Positions 35,983-48,299 of a stretch of DNA of 64,000 nt are shown piece after piece; within the stretch, counting starts at the first letter, position 1; every line of letters starts with the position of its first letter. Made by a program: the position numbers and the translations under genes. Source of the DNA: Juglans regia (taxonomy: Eukaryota > Streptophyta > Magnoliopsida > Fagales > Juglandaceae); assembly GCF_001411555.2 (NCBI RefSeq), contig NC_049916.1, positions 5,022,001-5,086,000 on the forward strand. Direction: 5' to 3'. The notes below the pieces were generated by a model that was given only the letters and a program-made list of their open reading frames with translations, had not been told where the DNA came from and searched no databases.

Positions 35983-36558
35983 TCAGCAGATCAAAGGAAA
36001 TATATTTGGCCGAGCGCAACGTTTTCAGAACAGCTTTTATGAGCTTTTGATAGAAAGGCCCACAACTTTTTTTTCTTTTATTCCTTTCTTGGATGAAAGG
36101 GTCGGCCCACAACACCATCCATAAAAGCTACTAACAAATTTTTCATGGATAAAGGATTTTACAATTTTCATATGCCCTAGTTTTCTTTCTCATTTTCCCC
36201 TAATGTTTTGGAATGTGAAAGAAGATAGATTCAAGCAAGAAGATCACGTCCCCCTTTTTTCCATCCAACTCCCTCTCTCTTTTACCCAATAAAAACAGAA
36301 AAAAGAAATTTTACATACTACACCCTCATCTCACTATGATGAGGTGACATTGTCCATCAACTTGTAAATTTCTTCTTTAAAAAATAAAGGATGATATGAG
36401 GGTCATAAGAATGCACATTTTATACATTGGGATGAGAGTAGGATGAGAATGTGGTTTACAGCATTACTAAAAAAGGTCCACAGCCCCTTTGTCGTCCCCA
36501 AGAAAATATATTGTAACATATTAAGTGATTACTTTGAGAATAGAAAATCATAATACAA

Positions 36559-36590
<32 letters not shown>
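36559..36590. repeat. (AAT)n microsatellite in unit 2
   Basis: A taa repeat of about 10 units; the same site in the other units has fewer units, so it varies across the array. Confidence 0.9.
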
Positions 36591-37954
36591 GAAAATACAA
36601 GTAGTGCATATAGTAACACGACTTAAATGTAAGGACACTCTTCTATTACACCTGAGAAAAAAAATTATACAATATATAAATTAAATTTTACTTTTTCACA
36701 ATTTGGTCATTGGTAGGCAGATTATGAAAAAAAAAAATTGGGGAAGAAAAATCGCTCTTGACGTACCAACCAATATCTTCCATTTTCATCTATTCGCCTT
36801 TATCTTAAGATTTAAAAAAAAGAAAAATAAATAAATCCCCAACGGTAATAATGGTTCAAGATTTTAAGCCACTAAAATGTAGAGCAGAAAATTCTCGAAC
36901 AATACCCAACACCTAGGTAACATTTCTTTCCTTCGACTTATAAAAGTGCACATTATGGTTTTTAGGAAATTTGATTTTGATGGTTCTGGTGAAGAACTTG
37001 GAGTGAAGAACACTTGAGTAACCCATAAAGAAAGCACAACTACATGCAAATGATGAAATAAATAATCAAAGGTAGAAAATCAATGGACCTGTGAGAGTAT
37101 AAGTGCCGATCTCAGTTTGAGGCAGGCAAGATAGTTGTTTGAGGTATAAACTCTAAGAGACTCTATGAGAAAGTAAAATCGTTGGCCCAATAGTGTACTA
37201 CGCTACTATCATTTTTTTAGAAGAGATAAGGGGTGCCAAAACGAAATTTACACCTTCCAAAAAATTTGTGACAGGTATGATTTTTAATAAGTGAAAAATA
37301 GAAGTGAGTGTAGATTATCAAATCCCGTAACCTCCTCCCCAGTGCTCTCTTTCTCCCCATTCTCTCTCTCTCTTCATCCACCTCTCTCTCTTCAACCAAA
37401 TGTAAAAGGTCTAGTTTCTCCCCACCTTCTCTCTCCCCTCAAGCTCTCACCTTCTCTCACCCCTATAAGCGCTCAGAAAAAGCTCTTCTTTTGCAAATAT
37501 GCCTTCTTTCTGGGTTAGTCCCTTTCATTGATGGCAAGTCAATTGGAGAAGGCAAAAAATCCACAACAACATCAAACCGCCTATTATATACATGAAGTAG
37601 AATTTGCCACTACAAACCATACCGAAATAGAAGAATCAAAACAAGGCAGTCAAAAATGGGGATGCAGGTGCTTGATATGCAACTTGAATGGCTGGGATGG
37701 AAATTTTACTTGAACACCAAAAAAATAAAAAATTTCTTTCTGATCATCAATTGAGTTGTTCTTTTGATTTTGAAGATATACAATGCGAGTAAACCATACC
37801 GTATTCTTATGCATGACCCAAACTCTTTGAATCATCCCAAAATTTCTAGGAAACAAAACTAGTAACGAATAACAAACATAATAGATGACAAAAGCTAAAT
37901 ATTTCATTGAGAAAATAAAGTGTGTGATGGAAAAGGCGAAAGTGTATCTCGATA

Positions 37955-38045
37955 ACTAATTCTTCCCAATAGGGAAGGTTAAGCATTTACAGCGCATGGC
38001 AAGAAAGTGAGATAGAGCGTTTAGAGCTCACAGATCAAGAGGGGG
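37955..38045 (-). promoter_or_regulatory. First exon copy 3, donor lost
   Basis: In unit 3 the donor position reads TTAG followed by TTATCG, so the GT is destroyed. This copy could not splice at the same place. Confidence 0.4.
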
Positions 38046-40062
38046 GTTCAGCAGATCAAGAAAAATATATTTGGCCTAGCGTAGCATTTTCACAATAGCT
38101 TTATGGGCTTTTGATAGAAAGGTCCACAACTTTTTTTCTTTTATTCCTTTCTTGGATGATAGAAAGGATCTTACTTGGATAGAAAGACCCACAACACCAT
38201 CCATAAAAGCTACTAACAAACTTTTCATGGATAAAGGATTTCGCAATTTTCATATGCCCTTGTTTTCTTTCTCGTTTTCCTCTAATATTTTGGAATGTGA
38301 AAGAAGGCGGACTCAAGCAAGAAGCTCACGTCCACCCCCCCCCCCTCCTCTTTCCATCCAACTCCCTCTCTCTTTTACCCTATAAAAATGAAAAAAAATG
38401 AAATTATACATACTACACCCTCATCCCATTATGATGAGGTGACATTGTCCATCAACTTGTAAATTTTTTATTTAAAAAATAAAGGATGATCTGAGGATCA
38501 TAAGAATGCACATTTTATACAATGGGATGAGAGTAGGATGAGTGTAGTTTATAGCATTAATAAAAAAGATCCACAGTCCCTTTGTCTTCCCCAAGAAAAT
38601 ACATTGCAACATATATATTAAGTGATTATTTTGAGAAGTGAAAAGCATAATACAAAATAATAATAATAATAATAATAACAAAATGCAAGTAGTGCATATA
38701 GTAACACGACTTGAATGTTTGGCCATTGTGCTTCTATTACACCTGAGAAAAGAAAGTATACAATATATAAATTTTATTTTACTTATTTGGTCATTGGTGG
38801 GTAGATTATGAAGAAAAAAAAAAATTGAGGAAGAAAAATAGATCTTGACGTACCGACCAATATGTCCCCTTTTCATCTATTCATCTTCATCTTAAGATTC
38901 AAAATAAAGAAAAATAAAGAAATCCTTAACCGTAATAGTGGTTCAAGATTTTAAGCCACTAAAATGTAGAGCAGAAAATTCTCATACAATACCCAACTCC
39001 TAGGTAACATTTCTTTCATTTGACATATAAAAGTGCACATGATGGTTTTAGGAAATTTGATTTTGATGGTTCTGGTGAAGAACCTTTGAGTGAAGAAAAC
39101 TTGACTAACCCAAAAAGAAAGGACAACTACATGCAAAGTATGAAATAAATAATCAAAGGTAGAAAAGAAAATCAATAGACCTGTAAGAGCGAAAGTGTCT
39201 GGTCTCAATTTCAGGCAGGCGAGATAGTTGTTTGAGGTATAAACTCTAAGAGACTCTTTGAGAAAGTAAAATTGTTGGCCCAATAGTGTACTATGCTACT
39301 ATCATTTTTTTAGAAGAGAGAATGGGTGCTAAAATGGAATTTTACTCACTCCAAAAAATTTGTGACAGGTATGATTTTTAGCAAGTGAAAAATAGAAGTG
39401 AGTGTAGATTATCAAATCTCGTAACCTCCTCCGGTGCTCTCTTTCTCCCCCCTTCTCTCTCTTTCTCTCCCCTCTCTCTCTCTTGATCCACCTCTCTCTC
39501 TTCAACCAAAGGTGAAAGGTCTGAGTTTGCCCCACCATCTCTCTCCCCTCAAGCTCTCGCCTTCTCTCACCCCTATAAGCGCTCAGAAAAATCTCTTCTT
39601 TCGCAAATATGTCTTCTTTATGGGCCATTCCTTTCATTGATGGCAAGTCAATTGAAGAAGGCAAATAATCCACAACAGCATCAAACTGCCTATTACACAC
39701 AAGAAGCATAATTTGCCTTTACAAACCATACCGAAACAGAAGATCAAAAGAGGGCAGTAAAAAATGGGGATGCCGATGCCTGATATGCAACTTGAATTGC
39801 TGGGATGGAAATCTACTTGAACACAATAAAAACAAAAAATTTCTATCTAATCATCAACTCAGCTGTTCTTTGGATTTTGAAGATATACAATGCAAGTAAA
39901 CGATATCGTATTCTTATGCAAGATCCAAACCCTTTGAATCTTTCCCAAATTTCTAGGAAACAAAACTAGTACCAAATAACAAATAGAACAGATGACAAAA
40001 GCTAAATATTGCAATGAGAAAATAAAGGGTGTGATGGAAAAGGCGGAAGTGTATCTCGATAC

Positions 40063-40113
40063 CAGATTGTCCTCAATAGGGAAGGGTTTAGCATTTACAG
40101 TGCATGGCAAGAA

Positions 40114-40145
<32 letters not shown>
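40063..40145 (-). promoter_or_regulatory. First exon copy 4, donor intact
   Basis: Unit 4 reads GACAATCTG followed by GTATCG. The donor GT is kept although the last exon bases differ. A (GA)n tract lies at about 40118-40145 on the plus strand. Confidence 0.4.
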
Positions 40146-40148
<3 letters not shown>

Positions 40149-43100
40149 AATAGATCAAGAGTGTAATATATTTGGCCGAGCGCAGCTTTTTTTGAATAGC
40201 TTTATGGGTTTTTGATAGAAAGGCCAACAACTTGTTTTCTTTTACACCTTTATTGGATGGTGGGCTTTGGCCTTTGGCTTTTGAACATTAAGTTAAACAC
40301 CATCCATAAAAGCTACTATCAAAATTTTCATGGATAAAGGATTTTGCAATTTTCATTTGCCCTAGTTTTCTATCTCGTTTTTCTCTAATATTTTGGAATG
40401 TGAAAGAAGGCAGACTCAAGCTCACGTCCCCCCATTTTCCATCCAACTCCCACTCTCTTTTACCATATACAAACGAAAAAAAAAAAATCTACATACTACA
40501 TCATCATCCCACTATGATGAGGTGACATTTCCCACCAACTTGTAAATTTTTTCTTTAAAAAATAAAGGATGATCTGAGAGTCATAAGAATGCACATTTTA
40601 TACACTGGGATGAGAGTGGGATGAGAGTGTAGTTTATAGCATTATTAAAAAAGATCCACAGTCCCTTTGTCTTCCCCAATAAAATAGTTATTGACGTACC
40701 AACCAATATCTCATATTTTTATCTATTCATCTTCATATTAAGATTCAAAATAAAGAAAAATAAATAACTCCTCAACGGTAATTGTGGTTCAAGATTTTAA
40801 GCCACTAAAATGTAAAGCAGAAAATTCTCGAACTACACCCAACTCCTAGTTAACATTTCTTTCTCTCGACATATAAAAGTGCACATGATGGTTTTTAGGA
40901 AATTTGACTTTGATGGTTCTGGTGAAGAACCCTTGAGTGAAGAACACTTGAGTAACTCATTAAAGAAAGCACAACTACATGCAAAGGATGAAATAAATAA
41001 TTAAAGGTAGAAAATCGAAGGACTTGTGAGAGCGAAAGTGTCTGTCTCAGTTTCAGGCATGTGGGATAGTTGTTTGAGGTATAAACCCTAAGAGACTATA
41101 TGAGAAAGTAAAATTGTTGACCCAATAGTTTACTACGCTACTGTCAATTTTTTAGAAGAGGGAAGGGGTGTTAAAACGGAATTTACAACCTCCAAAAGAA
41201 TTGTGACAAGTATGATTTTTAACAAGTAAAAAATAAAAGTGAGTGCAGATTATCAAATCTGATAACCTCTTCCCCAGCGCTCTCTTTCTCCCCCCTTCTC
41301 TCTCCTTCTCTCCCCTCTTTCTCTCTCTTCATCCGCCTCTTTCTCTTCAACCAAAGGTGAAAGTTCTGATTTCGCCCCCACCTTCTCTCTCCCCTCAAGC
41401 TCTCACCTTCTCTCACCCCTATAAACACTAAGAAAAATCTCTTATTTCGCAAATATGCCTTCTTTCTGGGTCAGTCTCTTTCATTGTCCGCAAGTCAATT
41501 AGAGAAGGCAAATAATCCACAACAGCATCAAACCGCCTATTATACACATGAAGTAGAATTTGCCGCTACAACCCATACCGAAACAGAAGAATTAGAACAA
41601 GGCAGTCAAAAATGGGACACAGGTGCCTGATATGCAACTTGAACTGTTGGGATGGAAATTCTACTTGAACACAATAAAAACAAAAAATTTCTTTCTGATC
41701 ATCAACTCAGTTGTCCTTTTGATTTTGAATATATACAATGCGAGTAAACCATATTGTATTCTTATGCAAGACCCAAACTCGTTCAATCTTCCCAAAATTT
41801 CTAGGAAACAAAACTAGTAACAAATAACAAATAGAACAGATGACAAAAGCTAAATATTCCATTGAGAAAATAAAGGGTGTGATGGAAAAGGCAAAATATC
41901 TCGACAAGAGAGTGAGAGAGAGAGAGTGAGAGAGAGTTCAGGAGATAAATGGAAATATATTTGGCCAAGTGTAGCATTTTCATAATAGCTTTTTGGGCTT
42001 TTGACAAAAAGGCCCACAACTTTTTTTTCTTTTATTCCTTTCGTGGATGGTGGGCTTTGGCCTTTGGTTTTGAATATTAAGTTAAACACCATCCATAAAA
42101 GCTACTAACAAATTTTTCATGCATAAAGGATTTTGCAATTTTCATATGCCCTAGTTTTCTTTCTCGTTTTCCTCCAATATTTTGGAATGTGAAAGAGGGA
42201 AGGATCAAGCAAGAAGCTCGCATCCCCCTATTTTTCCATCCAACTCTCTCTCCCTTTTACCCCATAAAAAAGAAAAAAAAAATTCTACATACTACACTCT
42301 CATCCCACTATGATGAGGTGACATTGTCCATCAACTTGTACAATGGGATGAGAGTATAGTTTATATCATTACTAAAAAAGATTCACAGTCCCTTTGCCTT
42401 CCCCAAGAAAATATATTGTAACATATTAAGTGATTATTTTGAGAATAGAAGAGCATAATAATAATAATAATAATAACAAAATGCAAGTAGTGAATATAGT
42501 AACACAAACTGAATGTAAGGCCACTATGCTTCTATTACACCTGAGAAAATAAATTATACAATATATAAATAGTATTTTACTTTTTCACAATTTGTTCATT
42601 GGTGGGTAGATTATGAAAAAAAAAATTGGGGAAGAAAAATAGCTCATGACGTACCAACCAATATCTCCCCTTTTCATCTATTCATCTTCATCTTAAGATT
42701 CAAACTAAAGAAAAATAAATAAATCTTCAACAGTTATAGTGGTTCAAGATTTTAAGCCACTAAAATATAGAGGAGAAAATTCTCAAACAATACCCAACTC
42801 CCAGGTAACATTTCTTACCTTTGACATATACCCAAACATATACCCATAAAGAAAGCACAACTACATGCAAAGGATGAAATAAATAATCAAAGATAGAAAA
42901 TCAATGGACCCGAGAGAGCGAAAGTGTCATTCTCAGTTTTGGACAGGCATGATAGTTGTTTTAGGTATAAACCCTAAGAGACTTGAGACTCTATGAGAAA
43001 GTAAAATCGGTTGCCCAATAGTGTACTATGCTACTATCATTTTTTAGAAGAGAGAACGGGCACACTAAAAGGGAATTTATACCCTCCAATAAATTTGTGA

Positions 43101-43331
43101 TAGGTATAATTTTTAACTAGTGAAAAATAGAAGTGAGTGTAGATTATCAAATCTCGTAACCTCCTCCCTAGTGCTCTCTTTCTCCCCCATTCTCTCTCTT
43201 CATTTCTCCTCTCTCTCTCTCTTCATCCACCTCACTCTCTTCTTCCAAATGTGAAAGTTTTGATTTTCGCCCCACCCTCTCTCCCCCTCAAGCTCTCACC
43301 TTCTCTCACCCCTGCAAGCACTCAGAAAAAT

Positions 43332-43800
43332 CTATTCCTTCGTAAATATGCCTTCTTTCTGGGTCAGTCCATTAATTGGACAAGGCAAATAATCCACAAC
43401 AACATCAAGCAGTGGTTGAACTCCCTTATTTTTAAAAGCTGAGCTACATAATACTGGGACAAAACTTCTTGAGATGGTTCCTTTCCTAATTAATTTCTTA
43501 ATAGTTTCCTCTTCAGGTTCAACTGCTTCTAGGTAGCTCTCCATAGCTTGATCATCTAACTCAACTATGGTTTCTATCATATGTGACTGATACTCTTGTG
43601 CCAGTTCCTAAACATTTGCAGGTATATCCTCCTACACAAACTTAGCACCCAACTCTTCACCTGACCAAATTGTAGTTTTCATCTTCACAAGAGCAATGAC
43701 TCCCTTAAAATTATCTTCTGGACCAATTAGTATTTGAATCATTGGTAGTTTAGTATCCAAAATTTTCAAAATCATGTTTTTAAAAAAAAAATCAATTTGG
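43332..43800 (-). pseudogene. Chloroplast-type elongation factor G retropseudogene fragment
   Basis: The minus strand reads a continuous, intron-less EF-G segment: [35 protein letters not shown], two in-frame stops near 43600-43632, then [56 protein letters not shown]. Residues match the plastid-type (bacterial-like) EF-G between the G domain and domain II. An intact enzyme would drive ribosomal translocation in the organelle. This piece covers about 150 codons of roughly 770 and is dead. It continues from the EF-G snippet of the last array unit, so it is the parent of those snippets. Confidence 0.85.
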
Positions 43801-43928
43801 TTACCGTGAGATATAGCAAATGAGAATAATAACATCATATTCACGACAACACAATCACTACATCAGATTCATAACACGATATCGATAATCACAACAACCT
43901 AAGGGGTGAGAGAACGTGACAACCTAAG

Positions 43929-43959
<31 letters not shown>

Positions 43960-45100
43960 GGACAAGAATCATGCGGCTTGAGGAGAGAGAAAGAGGGATA
44001 ATTTCTTCAGTTTGCTTGAGGAGAGAGGAGAAAGAGAGAAACGGTGATTACCTGCAATCGATTCTATTTTTCTCTTGATAGAAAGTATACGTGTTATAAT
44101 ATCATTGATCGAAGGGTGTAAATCTCCACTTAACACGTATTAGGCTTGAAGTTTTTTTTTTAGAAATGATATTTGCAGTCGTGGAGTGGCAGGAGTGTAC
44201 AAGCACCACGCAATTTTTTTTTTTAAAAATGAATAAATACAAGATTCACAGAAAAATAAAACTATTTTTTTCATAATAAACTCTACTCTTTTATATGGTT
44301 TAGTATTTAAAATAATTTCTGTGACTTTTCTCTTAAAGCGATTAGTACCTAAAATTTAATTTTGTTGTATTTTTTTACTTTGATCAAAGCATTTATTCCT
44401 TTGATATTTCGTTAATAATCTAATATGTTGTTACATCAGCTCCAAGCTTTCACTACCACGTATCATTTATAAAAAAATCAAATATAAAAGATTATTTGAA
44501 AAGTGTGAATTTAGAAACTTAGAGATAGACTACGATGACCCTGACATAGCCTAGAATGACCCAAGCCCCTCTTGGGTCACTCATGCAATGACTCGAGAGG
44601 GGCCAAGCAATGCTTGTGTGCCGATCGAGGTGTGCCTAATCTCCTAGATAGTGCCTAGGTGAAGACACAAGTGTTACTAGATCGCACCAAGGTTGGGTCT
44701 AGGTCGACACCCTATCACTTGCATCAACTGGGAGGTTGTTGCAGGCCGATGCTTGGGTTAGCACTCAACCACCACCTGGGTCGCACCCAAGCACCATTTG
44801 GGTGCACGACCTAGGGCGGTTTGATTGAGCCCAGTAGTCTATGTTTGTTTCTTTTTTAATATTTTAAAATATTTTAAACTTTTTTTTAAGTTTTGAATTA
44901 ACACATGGCACATAGTGATTGGCGCTCAAGCATTATTTTAACGGATTATTAACAAAAACTAACATAACAATGAATATCTCTAAAAAAAAAAGATGAATTA
45001 TAAGAATTATTTAAGTGTTCAACTGTTTACATATATAGGCACGCGAAATATTGAATTTTCTTTTTTAGTGACAACTATTTATTGGAGGCATGTGGCAACT
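43801..45100. other. Intergenic, GC-rich patch at 44560-44830
   Basis: GA microsatellites lie at about 43929-43956. A half-MITE like the 8247 element lies at 44165-44220. The 44560-44830 patch is GC-rich with repeated 'gcaccaa / cacccaagcacc / gggtcgcac' words and no open frame I recognise. Confidence 0.35.
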
Positions 45101-45109
45101 ATGAGAGAC

Positions 45110-45515
45110 TCTCAATCATGTAAAGGGTTAGCCCTTTGTTATAATTCTGAAGGTTAAAAGTTTAACCAAATTAATATTCAACAGTTTTAAAATTTTTGGA
45201 TCAATGATTAAGTTTTTAAGAATTGATATCAGAGCAAGGACCACATCACGGGTTCAAGTCATAGAGGGGGCGACTTATAGATTGGATTAAAATGTTTTGA
45301 TACCATGTATGGACATAGTGTTAAGTTATTGAATAGATAAGTGAAGTCGCCAAAAGGAAGATAGCTAGCTACCACCGGATCAGTATCGATAGAGTAGGCC
45401 ACCATGGATGTCGAATTCGAAAGCGTGATAGAATGATATGATCCTCAAGATTAAACGTTTAAACAAATTAATATCTAACAGTTTTAAAACTTTGGATCAG
45501 TAGTTGGATCTTTAA
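45110..45515. mobile_element. Possible TRIM-like element
   Basis: Two diverged direct copies of 'gtttaa.caaattaatat..aacagttttaaaa.tttggatca' lie at about 45158-45215 and 45448-45500. Just inside the first is ttgatatcagagc, close to the initiator tRNA-Met primer site. This is the layout of a terminal-repeat retrotransposon in miniature, but exact LTR ends are not resolved. Confidence 0.35.
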
Positions 45516-45868
45516 CACCTTTAATAATGCCACCACCATCAGTAATAGTGGCGGGGTTATTGATATTGTTTGGGGTGTTGAGAGAGTAACAGGGTCAAGG
45601 GATATGTGAAGAGGAAAGATTGGCCTCAAAACCTCACTTTCCTTGACCATATTCAACTCTCTCTCTCTTTGTTCTACCCGACTAAACAAAATCAATAACA
45701 AGAACGAAAAAAATTAACTATGCATTATTTGTTAGAAAATATTTTAGGAAAATTCAAAAGCACAGATAAAGAACGAAACTTAATCTCTTAAAGTTGCTTT
45801 ATTCTTTTACCACTCTTTTAATATTGCATGACTTTTTAAATTTTGTCCTTTAGCTTTTCAAAGCTTTG
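45516..45868. other. Intergenic spacer
   Basis: I see nothing coding here. Confidence 0.25.
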
Positions 45869-45869
45869 T

Positions 45870-46228
45870 TTGAATAATGAGATAAGATTATATGATCTAA
45901 TAAAATAATTTATATATAGTAGTAAAATATATGAGTTAATATATTTTATGGGATTAACATAAATGAGAGAAAAAAAATTAAATAAAAATATTATAAGTAA
46001 AAATATTATTAGAATATTATTTTTTAAGATTATTTTTTTAAGATTTGAAAATTTTGAATTGGTTTTTGTATTTTATTTGAAAATTTGGAAAAGTTGTAAT
46101 AATTATGTAACGATTATATGAAAAAGTTAAAGATTTGAAATTGAAAAATATTTATGATTTTTGTGTTTAAATATTGAGATGAGATTATGGGATGACTTAG
46201 AAGGACTTTACTATCTAAACCAAGCATA
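45870..46228. mobile_element. Tourist-like MITE, diverged
   Basis: It carries tttgtttgaataatgagataag at the left and atattgagatgagattatgg...ctatctaaaccaagc at the right, with family-type AT-rich interior. Confidence 0.55.
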
Positions 46229-46375
46229 AATGTAGTGTAATATGCCGAGTGATAGAGTTTATATTATTTAAAAATATAAAATACTAAAAAAATATTTAGA
46301 ATTACCATCAAAGAGTCACATAATTGTTGTGCATCTTTGCTTCTTCAAATTTTACATGTAGTCTACATTTGTGGT

Positions 46376-47766
46376 TGATTATGCTCAAAGAATAAAATAG
46401 TAGTTGTAGCACATCTTTGGAGTGTCGATTCCACAGAGATAAATTAAAAGAATAGCAGAAGGAACAAAAAAAACTAAAGAAAAATATTAAATGATTAATG
46501 GAGAATAAAAATTAATTTTAAATTCAAATTTAAATAAAGCAAAGTGACTAACGGCAAAAGTATTCTAATTTGACGAACAGTAAAGCATCGGGAATCCCTT
46601 GCACAAATCCGATATTTTAATTATTCTTAATTCATTGAATAACACAATTGGGAACTCAATTTTCAAAATTCTCAATCATAATGTTTAGATTTATAAACCA
46701 AAATTAAACCAAATGTAACCATTTAAAAAATCACTCACCACTTTAAATATATGTAAATTATTATCCCTTTTGAAAAAATTCAACGACGACAATATACTCA
46801 GGGAGCGATATTGTAGCAAATAATTAAATCCATATAGATAAATAATTGATCCAAACATAATCAAAGAACTAATTCATTCAATAGAAAAAGCATGACTGAA
46901 TCCATAAACAGAATAAATTCTATGATTATTCGGAGAAAAAAAAGAACAATGAATTGAGAATGATAAAACAAAAGAGTTTTAAAAATTAAAAATCAAATAC
47001 ATAAATTAAAAATATCATCTAATGTGCAAGTTCATCCCTAATCTTACTTGAGAATTTACTTACCCATAAATATAATAGACAACAAAAATCTCAAGAGAAA
47101 AATAAAGCAAATGGCAACCATGCAAATTAATTTTGTCTCATCGTTCTTTAGTATTGAGCCGTCTCCCTCTTCCAAAAAATCTCAATTTCATGTTAATGAA
47201 ATGCTTATATATAGTAGGAAAGAAATCCTAATGTCTTCATATTCTCGCGTACAAAATCATCTAAATTTTAGGACTCATCTTAGTAGCTATGTACGTGCTT
47301 CAGGAGTTTGAATTTAGAAATCCTTATTAGAGACAAATTTGTAACCCTTTAAGATAAATTTCAAACTCATTAAGAATCGCATTAATCCGATATTTGAGTG
47401 GAAAGTTACGATCAAAATACTAAAGTATGTACAAGTTGTCTTCTAGCAAATTTCGGACTGATTTTTTCTCTTGATCCGAATTACTCTCAAACCCCATTAT
47501 TATCCTTATTTGAAGAGTCCTACACTCGTTGAAAGTTCTTAGGTTGTTCCAACATCTTGCCCACTTGAAAGTCCTTTGAATTTGATTGGGTTTTGATTTG
47601 CTGTTTTATAGACTCTGAAATTAAACATAAAAATATGTTCAGGAGTATTTCAAAATAAATAGAAATTCAATTCAAGAATATACATTAATTCCTATGATTT
47701 CTATTCACATTTTATTATTTTAGTCCAATAATAGAGTATTTATAATGCACTTTTATACACTCATCA
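46376..47766. mobile_element. Candidate 1.39-kb solo LTR
   Basis: Ends are tgattatgc and acactcatca (TG...CA), flanked by gtggt (46371-46375) and gtgtt (47767-47771), a 5-bp duplication with one mismatch. The inverse strand begins TGATGAGTGTATAAAAGTGC, which offers a TATA box as expected in an LTR. No gag or pol is present. Contains 'ggagtgtcgattccacagag' near 46419, a phrase I know from plant repeats. Confidence 0.5.
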
Positions 47767-47934
47767 GTGTTCTTCCATTATTTTTTCTTAATTCTATTCA
47801 CTTTTCAATCAAAAGCTTACACATGTCCCTTTAATGACATATCAAAATAATAAAAAACTTTGAAACCTAAAAGTTATTAAATATATTCGCTTAAAGATGT
47901 TAAACCTTTTTGGATGAGAGGAGATTTTCTTTCC

Positions 47935-48120
47935 TCGTGGATGGCTGCTAGCCACCTCGCGAGTGGATCTTCCAGTTGTAGGTTGGCCACGAGCCGCCTC
48001 ACAAGTAGATCTCTTGCTCGTAAGGTGGCCGCAAGCCACCCCGCAAGAAATCTCCTACTTGCGGCCATCCCATGACCATATTAGCACCTTGAGAGTGGTC
48101 ACAGGCCACCCCGCGATGAG
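47935..48120. repeat. GC-rich ~41-bp tandem repeat, about four copies
   Basis: The word gccacc(t/c)cgc(g/a)ag and variants recur at about 47953, 47994, 48035 and 48106, followed by 'tggatctt / tagatctc / aaatctcc'. The stretch stands out as GC-rich in AT-rich surroundings and is open in two minus frames, but I recognise no protein. Confidence 0.5.
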
Positions 48121-48299
48121 GGTGTAGGGAAACATCCCCTAAACCAAAATATGTTTTTAATTTATTTTCTAATTTTGGATTTAGTTAATAGTTTATAGCT
48201 TCATTATCTTTATTTAAATATATGGAGTTAGATCAATTACCTTTTGAATTTATTCAAATTAGTTTATTATATTTTTTTAATAAATTTGTTGAGTTATTA

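Larger units (their letters stand above)
33392..43407. repeat. Five-unit tandem array (1.85-2.1 kb units) upstream of prohibitin
   Basis: Units start at about 33392, 35493, 37575, 39684 and 41530, each at 'aaccgcctattat...catgaagta.aatttgcc', and end at 'aataatccacaacagcatca'. Lengths are about 2101, 2082, 2109, 1846 and 1877. Every unit shows the same order on the plus strand: intron-like sequence, a putative first exon, a CT/GA-rich leader, ttttgggcttttgatag, a small MITE, ttaagccactaaaatg, another CT-rich block and an EF-G snippet. Copies differ by point changes, microsatellite length and deletions. Head-to-tail order fits unequal crossing-over. Confidence 0.9.

Noticed and set aside
35110..41452. 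Several 60-126 codon open frames in the tandem array rich in R, E, S and L
   Set aside because: They are translations of CT/GA-rich leaders and repeat units and recur with frame changes between copies; no conserved protein is implied.
33392..43407. CRISPR-like or satellite array
   Set aside because: Units are about 2 kb, contain recognisable gene pieces and are limited to five copies, so this is a segmental tandem duplication.
45225..45270. tRNA gene or SINE head (gatatcagagc ... gggttcaagtc)
   Set aside because: Only a B-box-like word and a primer-site-like word are present; no cloverleaf can be drawn.
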